NCBI GenBank assembly: GCA_004332335.1
Contig: SISS01000002.1
Span: forward strand, 1-64,000
Source: Methanoregulaceae archaeon UXB-2016
GTDB lineage: Archaea > Halobacteriota > Methanomicrobia > Methanomicrobiales > Methanospirillaceae
DNA: 64,000 bases
Reading direction: 5' to 3'
Position numbers and translations under genes: made by a program. This document shows positions 55,959-64,000 of the stretch, piece by piece. The stretch's first letter is position 1. Every line of letters starts with the position of its first letter. The notes under the pieces were generated by a model. It saw only the letters and a list, made by a program, of their open reading frames with translations, was not told the DNA's origin and made no database searches.

Positions 55959-57548
55959 ATGCATCGGGCCGTGGTCTTCGCTCTCCTCTGCCTCCTGGTT
56001 GTGCCGGCTTCCGGCGCGGTCCACTACGTGGCGCTGAACGGAGACGACCGGGAACCGGGGACCGCGGACCGGCCCTGGGCGACGCCGGGCTATGGCTCAC
56101 GCCACCTCCTACCCGGCGACACGCTCGTGATCCGGAACGGGACCTACCTCCTCTCTCGCTTCGACGAGGATATCCTTGCACCCCCCTCGGGGCAGGATGG
56201 AGCTTGGATCACGCTCCGGGGCGAGGGCGCGACCGTGCTCGCAGGGCGCGAGAACCTCTATGCGGCCGTAATCCTCGATTCGGTCTCGCACGTCCGGCTC
56301 GCCGATCTCGAGATCACGAGCGACCGTGGCGCCTGGTTCCGGGGCGGCATCTCGATAGAGGGGGAGTGCCGTGAGATCGCGCTCGAGAATCTCCGGGTCC
56401 ATCACCTCGATGAGTTCGGCGTCAATGTCCAGAACGTGGACGGCTGCACCGTCAGCAGATGCCGGCTGACGCACTGCGGCTTCGGCGGAATCGGTGGCCC
56501 GATCGGGATGGCCGGCGGCATCCGCCGGCTGGTCGTGGCCGACTCGGAGCTCTCATACTCGGGGCATTACTACCGGGGAGGTGACGGTGCCGACGGCCCG
56601 TACTCCCGTCCGGACGGCCTGGGTATCGAGGTCTCGGATGGCCCGGTCGAGGTCAGAAACACGACAATCTCTCACAACCGTGGTGATGGCCTCGACTCAA
56701 AGGCCCGTTCGACCCTGATCCACCACTGCATGGTCTCGAACAATGCCTGCGACGGGATCAAGCTCTGGGGGAGCGGGAGCGCGGTCGAGAATACGGAGAT
56801 CTCGGGGGCCGGCGACGGCGTCGGCGGAGCCTCCCCCTGGGCCGGACTCGTGATCAGCGGCCCGGTCGGCGCCTCCTTTCGGGTCGTGAACGTCGTCGTT
56901 CACGACAACCCGGACCGACAGGCCTACCCGGTCTATGCGCAGTACGATGATCGCGAGGTCCCGATCCGCGTCCTGGTCCGGAACACGGTGATCGCGGGCG
57001 GATACGGGCCGGCGTGGTTCGGGCCCTCCGTGGACCTGACCATCGACCACTCGATCGTCTTCCGGCCCGGAGGAGGCGATCCGATCGAGGCGCGGGGACG
57101 AACCTGGACCGCGACAGAGGTCGAGGGCGGCGCCATCGGCGAGGGCAACCTCTGCCGGGACCCGTTGTTCGTGGCCCCGGCATGGGGGACGGCAGGCGAC
57201 TATCGTCTCCGTCCGGACAGCCCCGGGATCGATGCGGGTACGACGATCGGGGCTCCGTCGACCGATCTCGCCTGGCACTCGAGGCCACAGGGCGACGAGG
57301 TCGATGTCGGAGCCTACGAGCTGGGCCGGCCGGGGCTGCTGCCCGGTGGTCTCGACCTCCCCCGCGATCTGGACCGGGACGGACGCTTCGAGGACGTGAA
57401 CGGTAATGGGCGGCGAGACTTCGCGGATGTGGTCGTGCTCTTCTCGAACCTGGGATGGTGCACTGCGTATGAACCGAATGCGTTCGACTTCAATCAGAAT
57501 GGACGGTGTGAGTTTGCCGATGTGGTCCGCCTCTTCGAGCTGGTCTAG
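55959..57548 (+). CDS. Secreted beta-helix protein with dockerin-like tail
   Basis: 529 residues from ATG 55959: signal peptide (ALLCLLVVPASGA), then a parallel beta-helix (GTADRPWATPGYGSRHLLPG, DSVSHVRLADLEITSDRGAW, VENTEISGAGDGVGG) typical of polysaccharide lyases and surface glycan-binding proteins. The tail holds two Ca-loop units, DLDRDGRFEDVNGNGRRDFA and FDFNQNGRCEFADVVRLFEL, as in dockerins and related EF-hand tails. It is preserved intact, unlike its downstream paralogue. Confidence 0.8.
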   Translation: MHRAVVFALLCLLVVPASGAVHYVALNGDDREPGTADRPWATPGYGSRHLLPGDTLVIRNGTYLLSRFDEDILAPPSGQDGAWITLRGEGATVLAGRENLYAAVILDSVSHVRLADLEITSDRGAWFRGGISIEGECREIALENLRVHHLDEFGVNVQNVDGCTVSRCRLTHCGFGGIGGPIGMAGGIRRLVVADSELSYSGHYYRGGDGADGPYSRPDGLGIEVSDGPVEVRNTTISHNRGDGLDSKARSTLIHHCMVSNNACDGIKLWGSGSAVENTEISGAGDGVGGASPWAGLVISGPVGASFRVVNVVVHDNPDRQAYPVYAQYDDREVPIRVLVRNTVIAGGYGPAWFGPSVDLTIDHSIVFRPGGGDPIEARGRTWTATEVEGGAIGEGNLCRDPLFVAPAWGTAGDYRLRPDSPGIDAGTTIGAPSTDLAWHSRPQGDEVDVGAYELGRPGLLPGGLDLPRDLDRDGRFEDVNGNGRRDFADVVVLFSNLGWCTAYEPNAFDFNQNGRCEFADVVRLFELV

Positions 57549-59247
57549 GCTTTTCCTCGGAGCGCTGCTCCTCGCGTTCCTGGTCGCGCCGGCCCTCGCG
57601 ATCGACCTCTGGGTCGATCCTGTTCATGGCGACGATGAGCGAAGCGGTCACTCGGCGCTCGAGGCCCTTCGGACGCTCACGGCCGCATGGTCGCGGATAC
57701 CCGAGGGCGTCCCTCTGACACAGCCGTATCGGATTCGGCTCAAGGCCGGCACCTACTCTCGCGACCAGCTCCCGCCCGGGGGCTGGCTCGAGGGCCGTCA
57801 CGGGACGGCGAGCGGCCTGGTCGTGTTCGATGCGGCCGGAGACGGAGCGGTCGTGCTCCCCGAGCTCGATCTGCACGACTGCCATCACATTGCGCTCCGG
57901 AATCTGACCATTGCCGGGGGAGCTGGCGGCGGGAACGTGCTCCACATCGCCTCCTGCACGAACATCTCGGTCCGCGGCTGCCGGCCGGCCTCATCGGAGA
58001 GGGAGAGATCGAGGCCTATGCGGGACCGCAGGAGGTCTACAAGGCCAACCAGTGCCGGGATCTCACGATTGAGGACTCGGAGATCGCGCATGCGTTCGGC
58101 ACCGTACTCGATCTCGTCGCGGTCGAGGGCGCCGTCATCTCGCGAAACCGGATCCACCATGCCCTCGACTGGTGTGCATACGTTAAGGGCGGCTCGGCCG
58201 GGATCCGGTTCGAGGCGAACGAGGTCTGGGACGGGCAAGCCGGAGGGATCGCGGCCGGCCAGGGGACCGGGTTCGAGTACATGGTCCCGCCCCGGATTCA
58301 TTACGAGTCTTCGGGAGTCAGGATCGTGAACAACATCATCCACGACTGCAACGGGGCGGACCTTGGCGTCCATGGCTCATCGAACGTCCTCCTTGCGTAC
58401 AACACCCTCTACCGTGTGGGCGCTGCCAGCCACCTGATCGAGGCCGTCCACGGCAGCCGTTCCTGCGACGGAGACGCCGAAACCTGCCGCCGCTATCTTG
58501 CGCTCGGGGGCTGGGGGACCACGAGCGGCGGGTTCGAGGCGATCCCGAACCGGAACATCTACATCCTGAACAACCTGGTTGTGAACCCTGATGGTGCCGG
58601 TTCGACCTGGACCCAGTTCATAATTGCACGACCCGTCACGTCGCCGGCGGGGTCGAACATTCCGTCCCCGTCCTATGCCGACGAGCACCTGCTCCTTCGG
58701 GGAAACGTCATCAGGAACGGCCCGGTCGATCATCCTCTCGGACTCGAGGATTCGCGTCTGGATCCGGCCACGATACTCCGCGAGAATGCGATCAATACGC
58801 TCCATCCGATCCTCGTCGACCCCGAAGCCGGGAATTTCCGTCCGGAGTATGCGTCTCTTGCGGGTGTCACGGTGGCTCCAGTTCCTCCGTTCCCATACGA
58901 CGACCCCGTGCTCTCGCCGCCGGAGCCGACGGTGGCCTTCGAGAACGCTGTTGGGGTCGACCGTAACGGCGCAGTCCGTTCATGGGCGCGATGCCCCGGG
59001 AGCCCTGCTGCCACTCGCAGGTCCACCACTCGCAGTGCCGGGCGGGATCGGCGTCCCGACCGATACCGACGGCGACGGGCGGTACGAGGACGTGAACGGC
59101 AACGGTCGTGAAGACTTCGCGGACGTCGTACTCTACTTCAACCAGATGGGATGGATCGCGGCGAACGAGCCGGTCGCGGCCTTCGATCTCAACGGCAACG
59201 GCCGGATCGACTTTGCCGACGTGGTGGCCCTCTTCAATCGTCTCTGA
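57520..59247 (+). pseudogene. Second secreted beta-helix protein with dockerin-like tail, two frameshifts
   Basis: ATG 57520 lies inside the upstream gene and starts a signal peptide (LFLGALLLAFLVAPALA). The helix begins with WVDPVHGDDERSGHSALEAL and LTIAGGAGGGNVLHIASCTN. Near 57985 (in CCGGCCGGCC) the frame changes; the second part runs EIEAYAGPQEVYKANQCRDL to VGVDRNGAVR. Near 58985 it returns to the first frame: RDAPGALLPLAGPPLAVPGG, then the tail DTDGDGRYEDVNGNGREDFA and FDLNGNGRIDFADVVALFNR. Read through, it is about 575 residues with the same layout as its neighbour. Two indels that restore frame over 1 kb imply either sequence slips or recent decay. Confidence 0.75.
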
Positions 59248-59307
59248 GTTTGAAAAAGCTCCTCGCACAGGGAGGTAAAAAGCGGAGGGGATGAGGGAAT
59301 CTGTCTA

Positions 59308-60183
59308 TCAGGAAAAGTAAGGCGCTCGGCGCTTGACTGCCTCGCGGAACGCGGCCTCGAGCTCGGGACCCTTGAGACCGCGCACGTCGACCAGGTTGTC
59401 CGAACGGAGCAGGCAGGGCTTGAGTCTCCCGTCCGAGGTGAGCCGGAGGCGGTTGCAGTACGCGCAGAACTCGGTGTTGTGGAGCGGCCGGACCACCTCG
59501 ACCTCGGCCCCGCGGACAAAGTACTTCTTCCGGTGGTGCATCCGCCGGGTCTCGACCCGGTCCGCCATCGCCGCGATCCGATCCTCGATCCCCTGGACGT
59601 CCCCGTGGTGTTCGCAGTCGCGGAAGTTCATCAGCTCGATCAGCTGCAGCACCAGGTTGGGTTTGTTCCGGACGTATTCGATGAAGGTGTCGATCTCGTC
59701 CTCGTTGATCCCCGAGAGCACGACCATGTTGATCTTGACCGGCGTCAGGCCCGCGTCGAGGGCCGCCTCGATTCCGGCAAGAGCCTCACCGAGCATGGCG
59801 TGGCCAGTGATCTGCTCGTACCGGACCGGGTCCATCGAGTCGACCGAGACGTTCACCCGGGAGAGGCCGGCCGCCTTCAGCGCGTGCGCCTGGTCCGCGA
59901 GCAGGGTCGCGTTTGTGGTCAGGGAGGACTCCATCCCGGGCGGGACGGACGCGATGATCCGTACGAGGTCGGGGCGCATCAGGGGCTCGCCCCCCGTGAA
60001 CTTCACCGTCCGGATCCCGAAGCCCTGGGCCACGCGGAGGATCTCCTTGATCTCCTCGGCCGAGAGCTCCCGCTCGGGGTTCTTCTCGCCCTCGGCGTGG
60101 CAGTAGATGCAGTTGAGGTTGCAGGCCTGCGTCAGGCTGATGCGGATGTTCGAGACGGATCGTCCGTGCGGGTCAGTCAGCAT
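59308..60183 (-). CDS. moaA: GTP 3',8-cyclase, molybdopterin biosynthesis
   Basis: 291 residues, radical SAM. The first cluster motif is CNLNCIYC (C21, C25, C28), with VKFTGGEPLMRPDL and a second cluster in CAYCNRLRLTSDGRLKPCL. The C-terminal Gly-Gly of bacterial MoaA is absent and the protein ends RAPYFS. Archaeal MoaA proteins usually end in this way, so this is not a loss. It supplies precursor Z for the molybdenum or tungsten cofactor used by formylmethanofuran dehydrogenase. The start overlaps rlmE by 11 bases. Confidence 0.92.
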   Translation of the reverse strand: MLTDPHGRSVSNIRISLTQACNLNCIYCHAEGEKNPERELSAEEIKEILRVAQGFGIRTVKFTGGEPLMRPDLVRIIASVPPGMESSLTTNATLLADQAHALKAAGLSRVNVSVDSMDPVRYEQITGHAMLGEALAGIEAALDAGLTPVKINMVVLSGINEDEIDTFIEYVRNKPNLVLQLIELMNFRDCEHHGDVQGIEDRIAAMADRVETRRMHHRKKYFVRGAEVEVVRPLHNTEFCAYCNRLRLTSDGRLKPCLLRSDNLVDVRGLKGPELEAAFREAVKRRAPYFS

Positions 60184-60772
60184 CGGACCCGCACCCGATA
60201 AAGTTCTTGCCGATCACGTAGATCTCGCGCGAGCCCCTCCGGCTCGCCTTCGCCTGGTACGTCCGGGCCGAGCGGAAGGCCTTGCGGACCATGGTCAGGA
60301 ACTCGGCGAAGTCCTCGCCCTGGAACGACTTGGCCACGAAGTTGCCGCCGGGCTTGAGGGTCGCACAGGCGAACGCGAGTGCCTGCTCGCCGAGCTGGAT
60401 CGCTCGGGCCTGGTCGTACGACCGCTGCCCCGAGAGCTTGGGCGAGACGTCCGAGACGACCACGTTCACGACCCCGAGCGCCTCGACCACCCGCGCCTGG
60501 ACGGCCGGATTGTTCAGGTCTCCGACGATCGTCTCGACCCCCTCGATCGCGCCGATCGGGTTCAGGTCGACCCCGATCACCTTTCCGTCCGTCAGGGTCC
60601 TGAGCACCTGGAGCCAGGAGCCCGGGGCGGCCCCGAGATCGACCACGTTGTCGTCGCGTCGGATTACGCCGGCATACTCCTGGAGCTCGATCAGCTTGTA
60701 GGCCGCCCGCGAGCGGTAGCCCTCACGCATGGCCGCACGGTGCTGCCGGTCCTCTCCCCACTGTGATCCCAT
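60173..60772 (-). CDS. rlmE: 23S rRNA 2'-O-methyltransferase RlmE/FtsJ
   Basis: 199 residues. SAM-binding motif VVDLGAAPGSWLQV; catalytic tetrad K-D-K-E visible as AAYKLIEL (K26), VVSDVSPKLSG, FVAKSFQG and the C-terminal SREIYVIGK. It methylates a ribose in the 23S A loop. It is coupled to moaA downstream, which is an unusual but compact pairing. Lies divergent from pcn. Confidence 0.93.
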   Translation of the reverse strand: MGSQWGEDRQHRAAMREGYRSRAAYKLIELQEYAGVIRRDDNVVDLGAAPGSWLQVLRTLTDGKVIGVDLNPIGAIEGVETIVGDLNNPAVQARVVEALGVVNVVVSDVSPKLSGQRSYDQARAIQLGEQALAFACATLKPGGNFVAKSFQGEDFAEFLTMVRKAFRSARTYQAKASRRGSREIYVIGKNFIGCGSDAD

Positions 60773-60886
60773 GCTCTTTCACTCCCCCGAACGGCGCTAC
60801 TCCCGTGACCCTTTCACGGAAACCGAAGCGTATCAACCTTATGGTTGCCGCTCTGGTGCGATATCATTAAAAGTATGTCTGGTTAG

Positions 60887-60894
60887 TTTATAAT
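60887..60894 (+). promoter_or_regulatory. pcn promoter
   Basis: TTTATAAT 21-28 bases before ATG 60915, predicting an essentially leaderless transcript. A GTG at 60900 in frame would lie before the expected transcript start, which argues for the ATG. Confidence 0.6.
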
Positions 60895-60914
60895 AGAGAG
60901 TGTCAGGGGTATTC

Positions 60915-61658
60915 ATGTTACGCGCCACCATCGACGCAGAGGTCTTCAAGGAGGCAGTCGACGCCATCGCCGCTCTCGTGAGCGAGTGCCGGCTCCACAT
61001 CAGTGCAGAGGGGATGAGAACGCGGGCCGTCGACACCGCCAACGTCGCGATGGTCTCGCTCGAGCTCGCGCCGGCCGCATTCGAGGTCTATGAGGCCTCG
61101 GAGCGTGCCCTCGGGATCGATATCACCAAGCTGAAGAACATCATCGGGATGATGAACCGGGGCGAAAAGCTCATGCTCTCTATCCCGGCCGACTCGCAGC
61201 GGTTGAACCTGGCCTTCCAGAGCTACCAGTATTCGCTGACCCTGCTGGATCCCAACACGATCCGGAAGGACCCGAACGCTCCCACGCTGGAGCTGCCGGG
61301 CCAGGTCGTCCTCGACGGGGCGAAGCTCACGAACGCGATCAAGGCCGCATCTGTGGTCTCGGACAAGATCGCGCTCGGGATCGATCCCGAGGCGAAGGTC
61401 TTCTTCATGGAGGCCGAGGGCGACACCGACAATATCCGGCTCGAGCTCGGGCACGAGGAGCTCCATTCGCTCACCGAAGTGAAGGCGCGGTCACTCTTCT
61501 CGCTCGACTATCTCAAGGACATGGCCAAGACCATGGGCCGTGCCGAGCGCATCGAGGTCAGCATCGGGGTCGACCACCCGGTCCGGTTCACGTTCGAGAT
61601 CGCGGGCGGGGCCGGAAAGGTGATCTACCTGCTCGCGCCGCGGATCGAGGCCGACTGA
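60915..61658 (+). CDS. pcn: DNA polymerase sliding clamp PCNA
   Basis: 247 residues starting MLRATIDAEVFKEAVDAIAA. Standard for PCNA: DTANVAMVSLELAPAAFEVY, KLKNIIGMMNRGEKLMLSIP, interdomain loop (about 117-130), LEYLKDM-type element (FSLDYLKDMAKTMGRAERIE) and the C-terminal VIYLLAPRIE that contacts PIP boxes. It forms a trimeric ring on DNA. It is directly followed by priL, making a replication pair. Confidence 0.96.
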   Translation: MLRATIDAEVFKEAVDAIAALVSECRLHISAEGMRTRAVDTANVAMVSLELAPAAFEVYEASERALGIDITKLKNIIGMMNRGEKLMLSIPADSQRLNLAFQSYQYSLTLLDPNTIRKDPNAPTLELPGQVVLDGAKLTNAIKAASVVSDKIALGIDPEAKVFFMEAEGDTDNIRLELGHEELHSLTEVKARSLFSLDYLKDMAKTMGRAERIEVSIGVDHPVRFTFEIAGGAGKVIYLLAPRIEAD

Positions 61659-61671
61659 CCCGGGAGACCGG

Positions 61672-62754
61672 ATGCCGGCGACCTTCGACGAGAAAGACCT
61701 GGCCCGATACCCGTTTTTACAGGAGGCCCAGGCAAAGATCGCCGGCTCGCAGCTGAACCAGCTGGAGACCTTTCTCGCGAGCGACGTCGGTGCCCGGATC
61801 ATCCGCCGGGCGGCCGACCGGCTCGAGGCCGCGATCACGATCCCGCCGCAGGGGCTCAACGATCACTTCCGCCAGTCCCATGCTCGGATCCCGAATGCGC
61901 TCGAGTCGCTCTACACCTACGGGATGGCCCGGATCATCGCCTCGTGCATCAACGACCGGAGCGTGATCGAACGGCTGATCTCCTACGAGGCCCGCCGCTC
62001 CTCGTTCTTCCTGATGAGCGACGAGTCGGAGGAGACGGCGGATGCCGAGGCGGAGAAGCGCGATGCGGTGGCCGCGCAGCTCGGCCTCCATCTCCATGAG
62101 GGCACGGTGACGGTCCCCGCGTACGTCGAGATGGTGGCGGGGCTTCGCGAGCCCCTCTGGCGGCTGGTCAACCGCGAGGTTCACGACGGGCTGGTCCGTG
62201 TCCACGCGACCGAGATCGAGGTCCTCCTCCGCGAGCGTATCCGGGTCGTGATCCGGGCGCGGGGTCTCCCCCGGGTTCCGCCCGAGGTCTGCGCCCTCCT
62301 CTCGCCCGCCATCGAGCGCCTCACCGCCATCCACCAGGCGCAGATGCTCCGCGACCTGGGCCCGATCGACGAGTCGCGGTACCCGCCGTGCATGAACGCC
62401 CTGGTCATGGCGCTCGCATCGGGCACGAACCTGACCCACATGGGCCGGTTCGCCCTGACCGCTTTTCTCCATACGATCGGTCTCTCGACGACCCAGATCG
62501 TCGAGGTCTACCAGCGCTCGCCCGATTTCGATATCGAGAAGACCCTGTACCAGGTCGAACACATCTCGGGCCGGTCCGGGACCGAATATACGCCGCCGTC
62601 CTGCGCGACCATGCTGACGAACGGGCTCTGCGTGGCCCAGGACAGCCTCTGCGAGCGGATCGGCAGTCCGCTCGGCTACTACCGGAAGAAGAAGGGAAGC
62701 CATCCCGGGGGAAGGCCCCCGAGTGAAGATGCGCCTACGCCATCTTCTGGTTGA
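61672..62754 (+). CDS. priL: DNA primase large subunit
   Basis: 360 residues. Four Cys expected to hold the 4Fe-4S cluster of PriL are in RYPPCMNAL, PPSCATMLTNGLCV and DSLCERIG, within the C-terminal half. Other family sequences are YPFLQEAQAKI near the N-terminus and MGRFALTAFLHTIGLSTTQI. PriL with PriS starts RNA primers. It starts 13 bases after pcn. Its last 20 bases overlap the convergent small membrane gene. Confidence 0.92.
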   Translation: MPATFDEKDLARYPFLQEAQAKIAGSQLNQLETFLASDVGARIIRRAADRLEAAITIPPQGLNDHFRQSHARIPNALESLYTYGMARIIASCINDRSVIERLISYEARRSSFFLMSDESEETADAEAEKRDAVAAQLGLHLHEGTVTVPAYVEMVAGLREPLWRLVNREVHDGLVRVHATEIEVLLRERIRVVIRARGLPRVPPEVCALLSPAIERLTAIHQAQMLRDLGPIDESRYPPCMNALVMALASGTNLTHMGRFALTAFLHTIGLSTTQIVEVYQRSPDFDIEKTLYQVEHISGRSGTEYTPPSCATMLTNGLCVAQDSLCERIGSPLGYYRKKKGSHPGGRPPSEDAPTPSSG

Positions 62755-62911
62755 TCACGTACCCGGCGCCGCTCATCACGACGAGGAAGAGCACGATGGC
62801 GAGCAGGTACGCCGGTCCCGCCGGCAGGATGAACGGAAGGCCGACGATCATGACGATCAGGAGGATCAGGGCGACGACCCCGATCACGAGGTCCAGGAGA
62901 CGGGGATCCAT
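62735..62911 (-). CDS. 58-aa two-helix membrane protein
   Basis: ATG 62911, TAG at 62735. The product begins MDPRLLDLVIGVVALILLIV and continues with a second hydrophobic segment YLLAIVLFLVVMSGAGYVIN, ending QKMA. It converges on priL with a 20-base overlap of coding ends. Similar short two-helix proteins of unknown function are common in methanogens. An AT-rich patch upstream (62925-62945) may hold its promoter. Confidence 0.65.
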   Translation of the reverse strand: MDPRLLDLVIGVVALILLIVMIVGLPFILPAGPAYLLAIVLFLVVMSGAGYVINQKMA

Positions 62912-63002
62912 CTCTGTACCAATAACCCTCCGGTAATAAGTCTGTATCGAACCGCGGACACATCACACAAACCCCATGTAGGATGAGCGACCATCACTCG
63001 CC

Positions 63003-63329
63003 ATGGAGATCACGGAGAGCCTGCGAACCTTCCTTGAACACGGTGACGACTGGGAGCGAAAGAACACCTCGGTGCCGGGCGTCTACCTGATCAAGCTCCC
63101 GCGGACCCGCACCCGGCCCGCCTCGCTGGCCCTGGAACTGAACCCGATCGGCGAGGGCGGACTACCGATCAAGCGCAAGGGGGTCATGATCATGAACACG
63201 CACGAACACGAGGCGTTCCGCCACCTCTTCGAGAACCCGAAGATCGGGACCGTGCTCGCCGCGATCGAGGAGCTCTTCCCCGACCGGAGAGCCCAGGGGA
63301 GGCCGGCGGACGATATCGTCGAGATCTAG
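63003..63329 (+). CDS. Conserved archaeal hypothetical protein, 108 aa
   Basis: Begins [20 protein letters not shown], with an alternating strand pattern [20 protein letters not shown] and a helix [20 protein letters not shown]. Globular, cytoplasmic, no motif recognised. It is 16 bases upstream of the NAD+ diphosphatase gene and may be cotranscribed. Confidence 0.7.
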   Translation: MEITESLRTFLEHGDDWERKNTSVPGVYLIKLPRTRTRPASLALELNPIGEGGLPIKRKGVMIMNTHEHEAFRHLFENPKIGTVLAAIEELFPDRRAQGRPADDIVEI

Positions 63330-63345
63330 GACGGTCCCGTTCGCG

Positions 63346-64000
63346 GTGGACGCTCTCGACCCGGCCTTCCGATCGGAGAGACCGGGGGCGGAGTCGCGGT
63401 ACATCTACCTGCAGGGCGACTGCGTCCTCTGCGACCCCGGACGCCGCACGGTCCTCAGCCCGGTGCCCCCACCGCAGGGGACAGCGCTCATTCCCATCGG
63501 ATGCCTCGGCGCGACCTCGATCCTGGCTGCGCCCCTGCAGGCCGGCGACCGGTGCCCGGCTCCTCTCGAGCCGATGGCGCTCCGGACTCTCTTCGGGATC
63601 GTCGCCGACGAGGAGCTTGGGTGCGCGTCGCGAGCGGTCCAGCTCCTCGAGTTCGACGCGGCCCACCGGTTCTGCGGACGGTGCGGGAGCCGGGCCCTGC
63701 CGAGCCCGGTCGAGCACGCCCGGGTCTGCACGGGCTGCGGCGCCACGGTCTACCCGCGCCTCTCGCCGGCTGTGATCGTGCTGGTCTCGCGGGGCGACGA
63801 GTGCCTGCTCGCGCGATCCCCCCGGTTTCCGCCGGGGATGTACTCGACGATCGCCGGCTTTGTCGAGCCCGGCGAGACGGCCGAGCACGCGGTCGATCGC
63901 GAGCTCGCCGAGGAGTGCGGGGTGCGGGTCCAGGGACTCCGGTACGCCGGGTCCCAGCCCTGGCCTTTCCCCCACTCCCTGATGCTCGGGTTTCACGGCG
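63346..64000 (+). CDS. nudC: NAD+ diphosphatase (NADH pyrophosphatase), truncated by window end
   Basis: The frame from GTG 63346 stays open to the window edge (218 codons). An N-terminal domain is followed by a zinc ribbon (CGRCGS ... CTGCGA, four Cys) and a Nudix domain with [20 protein letters not shown] (GX5EX7REXXEE), then [14 protein letters not shown], the NudC signature that separates NAD(H) pyrophosphatases from other Nudix enzymes. It hydrolyses NAD(H) or removes NAD caps from RNA. The C-terminus is outside the window. Confidence 0.92.
   Translation, partial: MDALDPAFRSERPGAESRYIYLQGDCVLCDPGRRTVLSPVPPPQGTALIPIGCLGATSILAAPLQAGDRCPAPLEPMALRTLFGIVADEELGCASRAVQLLEFDAAHRFCGRCGSRALPSPVEHARVCTGCGATVYPRLSPAVIVLVSRGDECLLARSPRFPPGMYSTIAGFVEPGETAEHAVDRELAEECGVRVQGLRYAGSQPWPFPHSLMLGFHG

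Overview
The window is a chromosomal segment of a GC-rich methanogenic archaeon, most likely of the order Methanomicrobiales; the genus is not resolved. The evidence is archaeal 16S and 23S rRNA genes with tRNA-Ala in the spacer and tRNA-Cys before 5S, archaeal TATA boxes (TTTATATG type), and a methanogen gene set: F420 side-chain ligase CofE, a CfbB/CbiA-type amidase, aCPSF1, PsmB, PCNA, PriL, AglB and Sec61-beta. No phylogeny could be run.

Left part (1-13.6 kb) is accessory DNA. It holds an AI-2E family permease, a 65-aa protein built of 11-residue repeats, a VapBC pair with a frameshifted toxin, two large secreted carbohydrate-binding proteins (one broken), and a provirus- or plasmid-like block at about 9.1-13.4 kb. 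That block has a beta-helix protein, a small membrane protein, a ribbon-helix-helix-like protein behind a 47-bp perfect inverted repeat and an (AG)18 tract, and a chain of eight tiny overlapping genes. It ends in a truncated tyrosine recombinase. Fragments of the beta-helix C-terminus lie on both sides.

13.6-18.8 kb is one leftward operon: a cytochrome bd oxidase subunit I-like protein, a tandem universal-stress protein fused to a PCP_red domain, and an ABC exporter with an extra membrane protein. An IS1595-type element sits directly upstream of its promoter. 19.7-25.7 kb carries tRNA-Thr and a leftward cofactor cluster (glyA, folD, dihydropteroate synthase-like, cofE, cfbB/cbiA, TIM-barrel protein). 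25.8-30.5 kb carries a coiled-coil gene, smc and scpA, followed by a soluble PAS chemoreceptor.

33.2-39.0 kb is the rRNA operon, preceded by about six tandem TATA-type promoters, three of them in near-identical repeats with a hairpin at the expected start. The two large rRNAs are each enclosed by long processing stems.

39.7-52.5 kb holds housekeeping and envelope genes: an MFS permease, psmB-aCPSF1, CBS and Usp regulators, an amidohydrolase, Sec61-beta, DedA, the oligosaccharyltransferase AglB, a rhodanese lipoprotein and a LemA/DUF2207 pair. 52.6-59.3 kb is again surface-oriented: a beta-propeller-like lipoprotein and two beta-helix proteins with dockerin-like tails, flanking an asparagine synthetase. 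The right end holds moaA, rlmE, pcn, priL and an NAD+ diphosphatase cut by the window edge.

Two themes recur. Dockerin-like EF-hand tails occur at four loci. Disrupted reading frames are concentrated in secreted or accessory genes, while the long core genes are intact, which suggests real decay or switching rather than uniform sequencing error. Two adjacent operon genes also appear to start with CTG overlapping the preceding stop.
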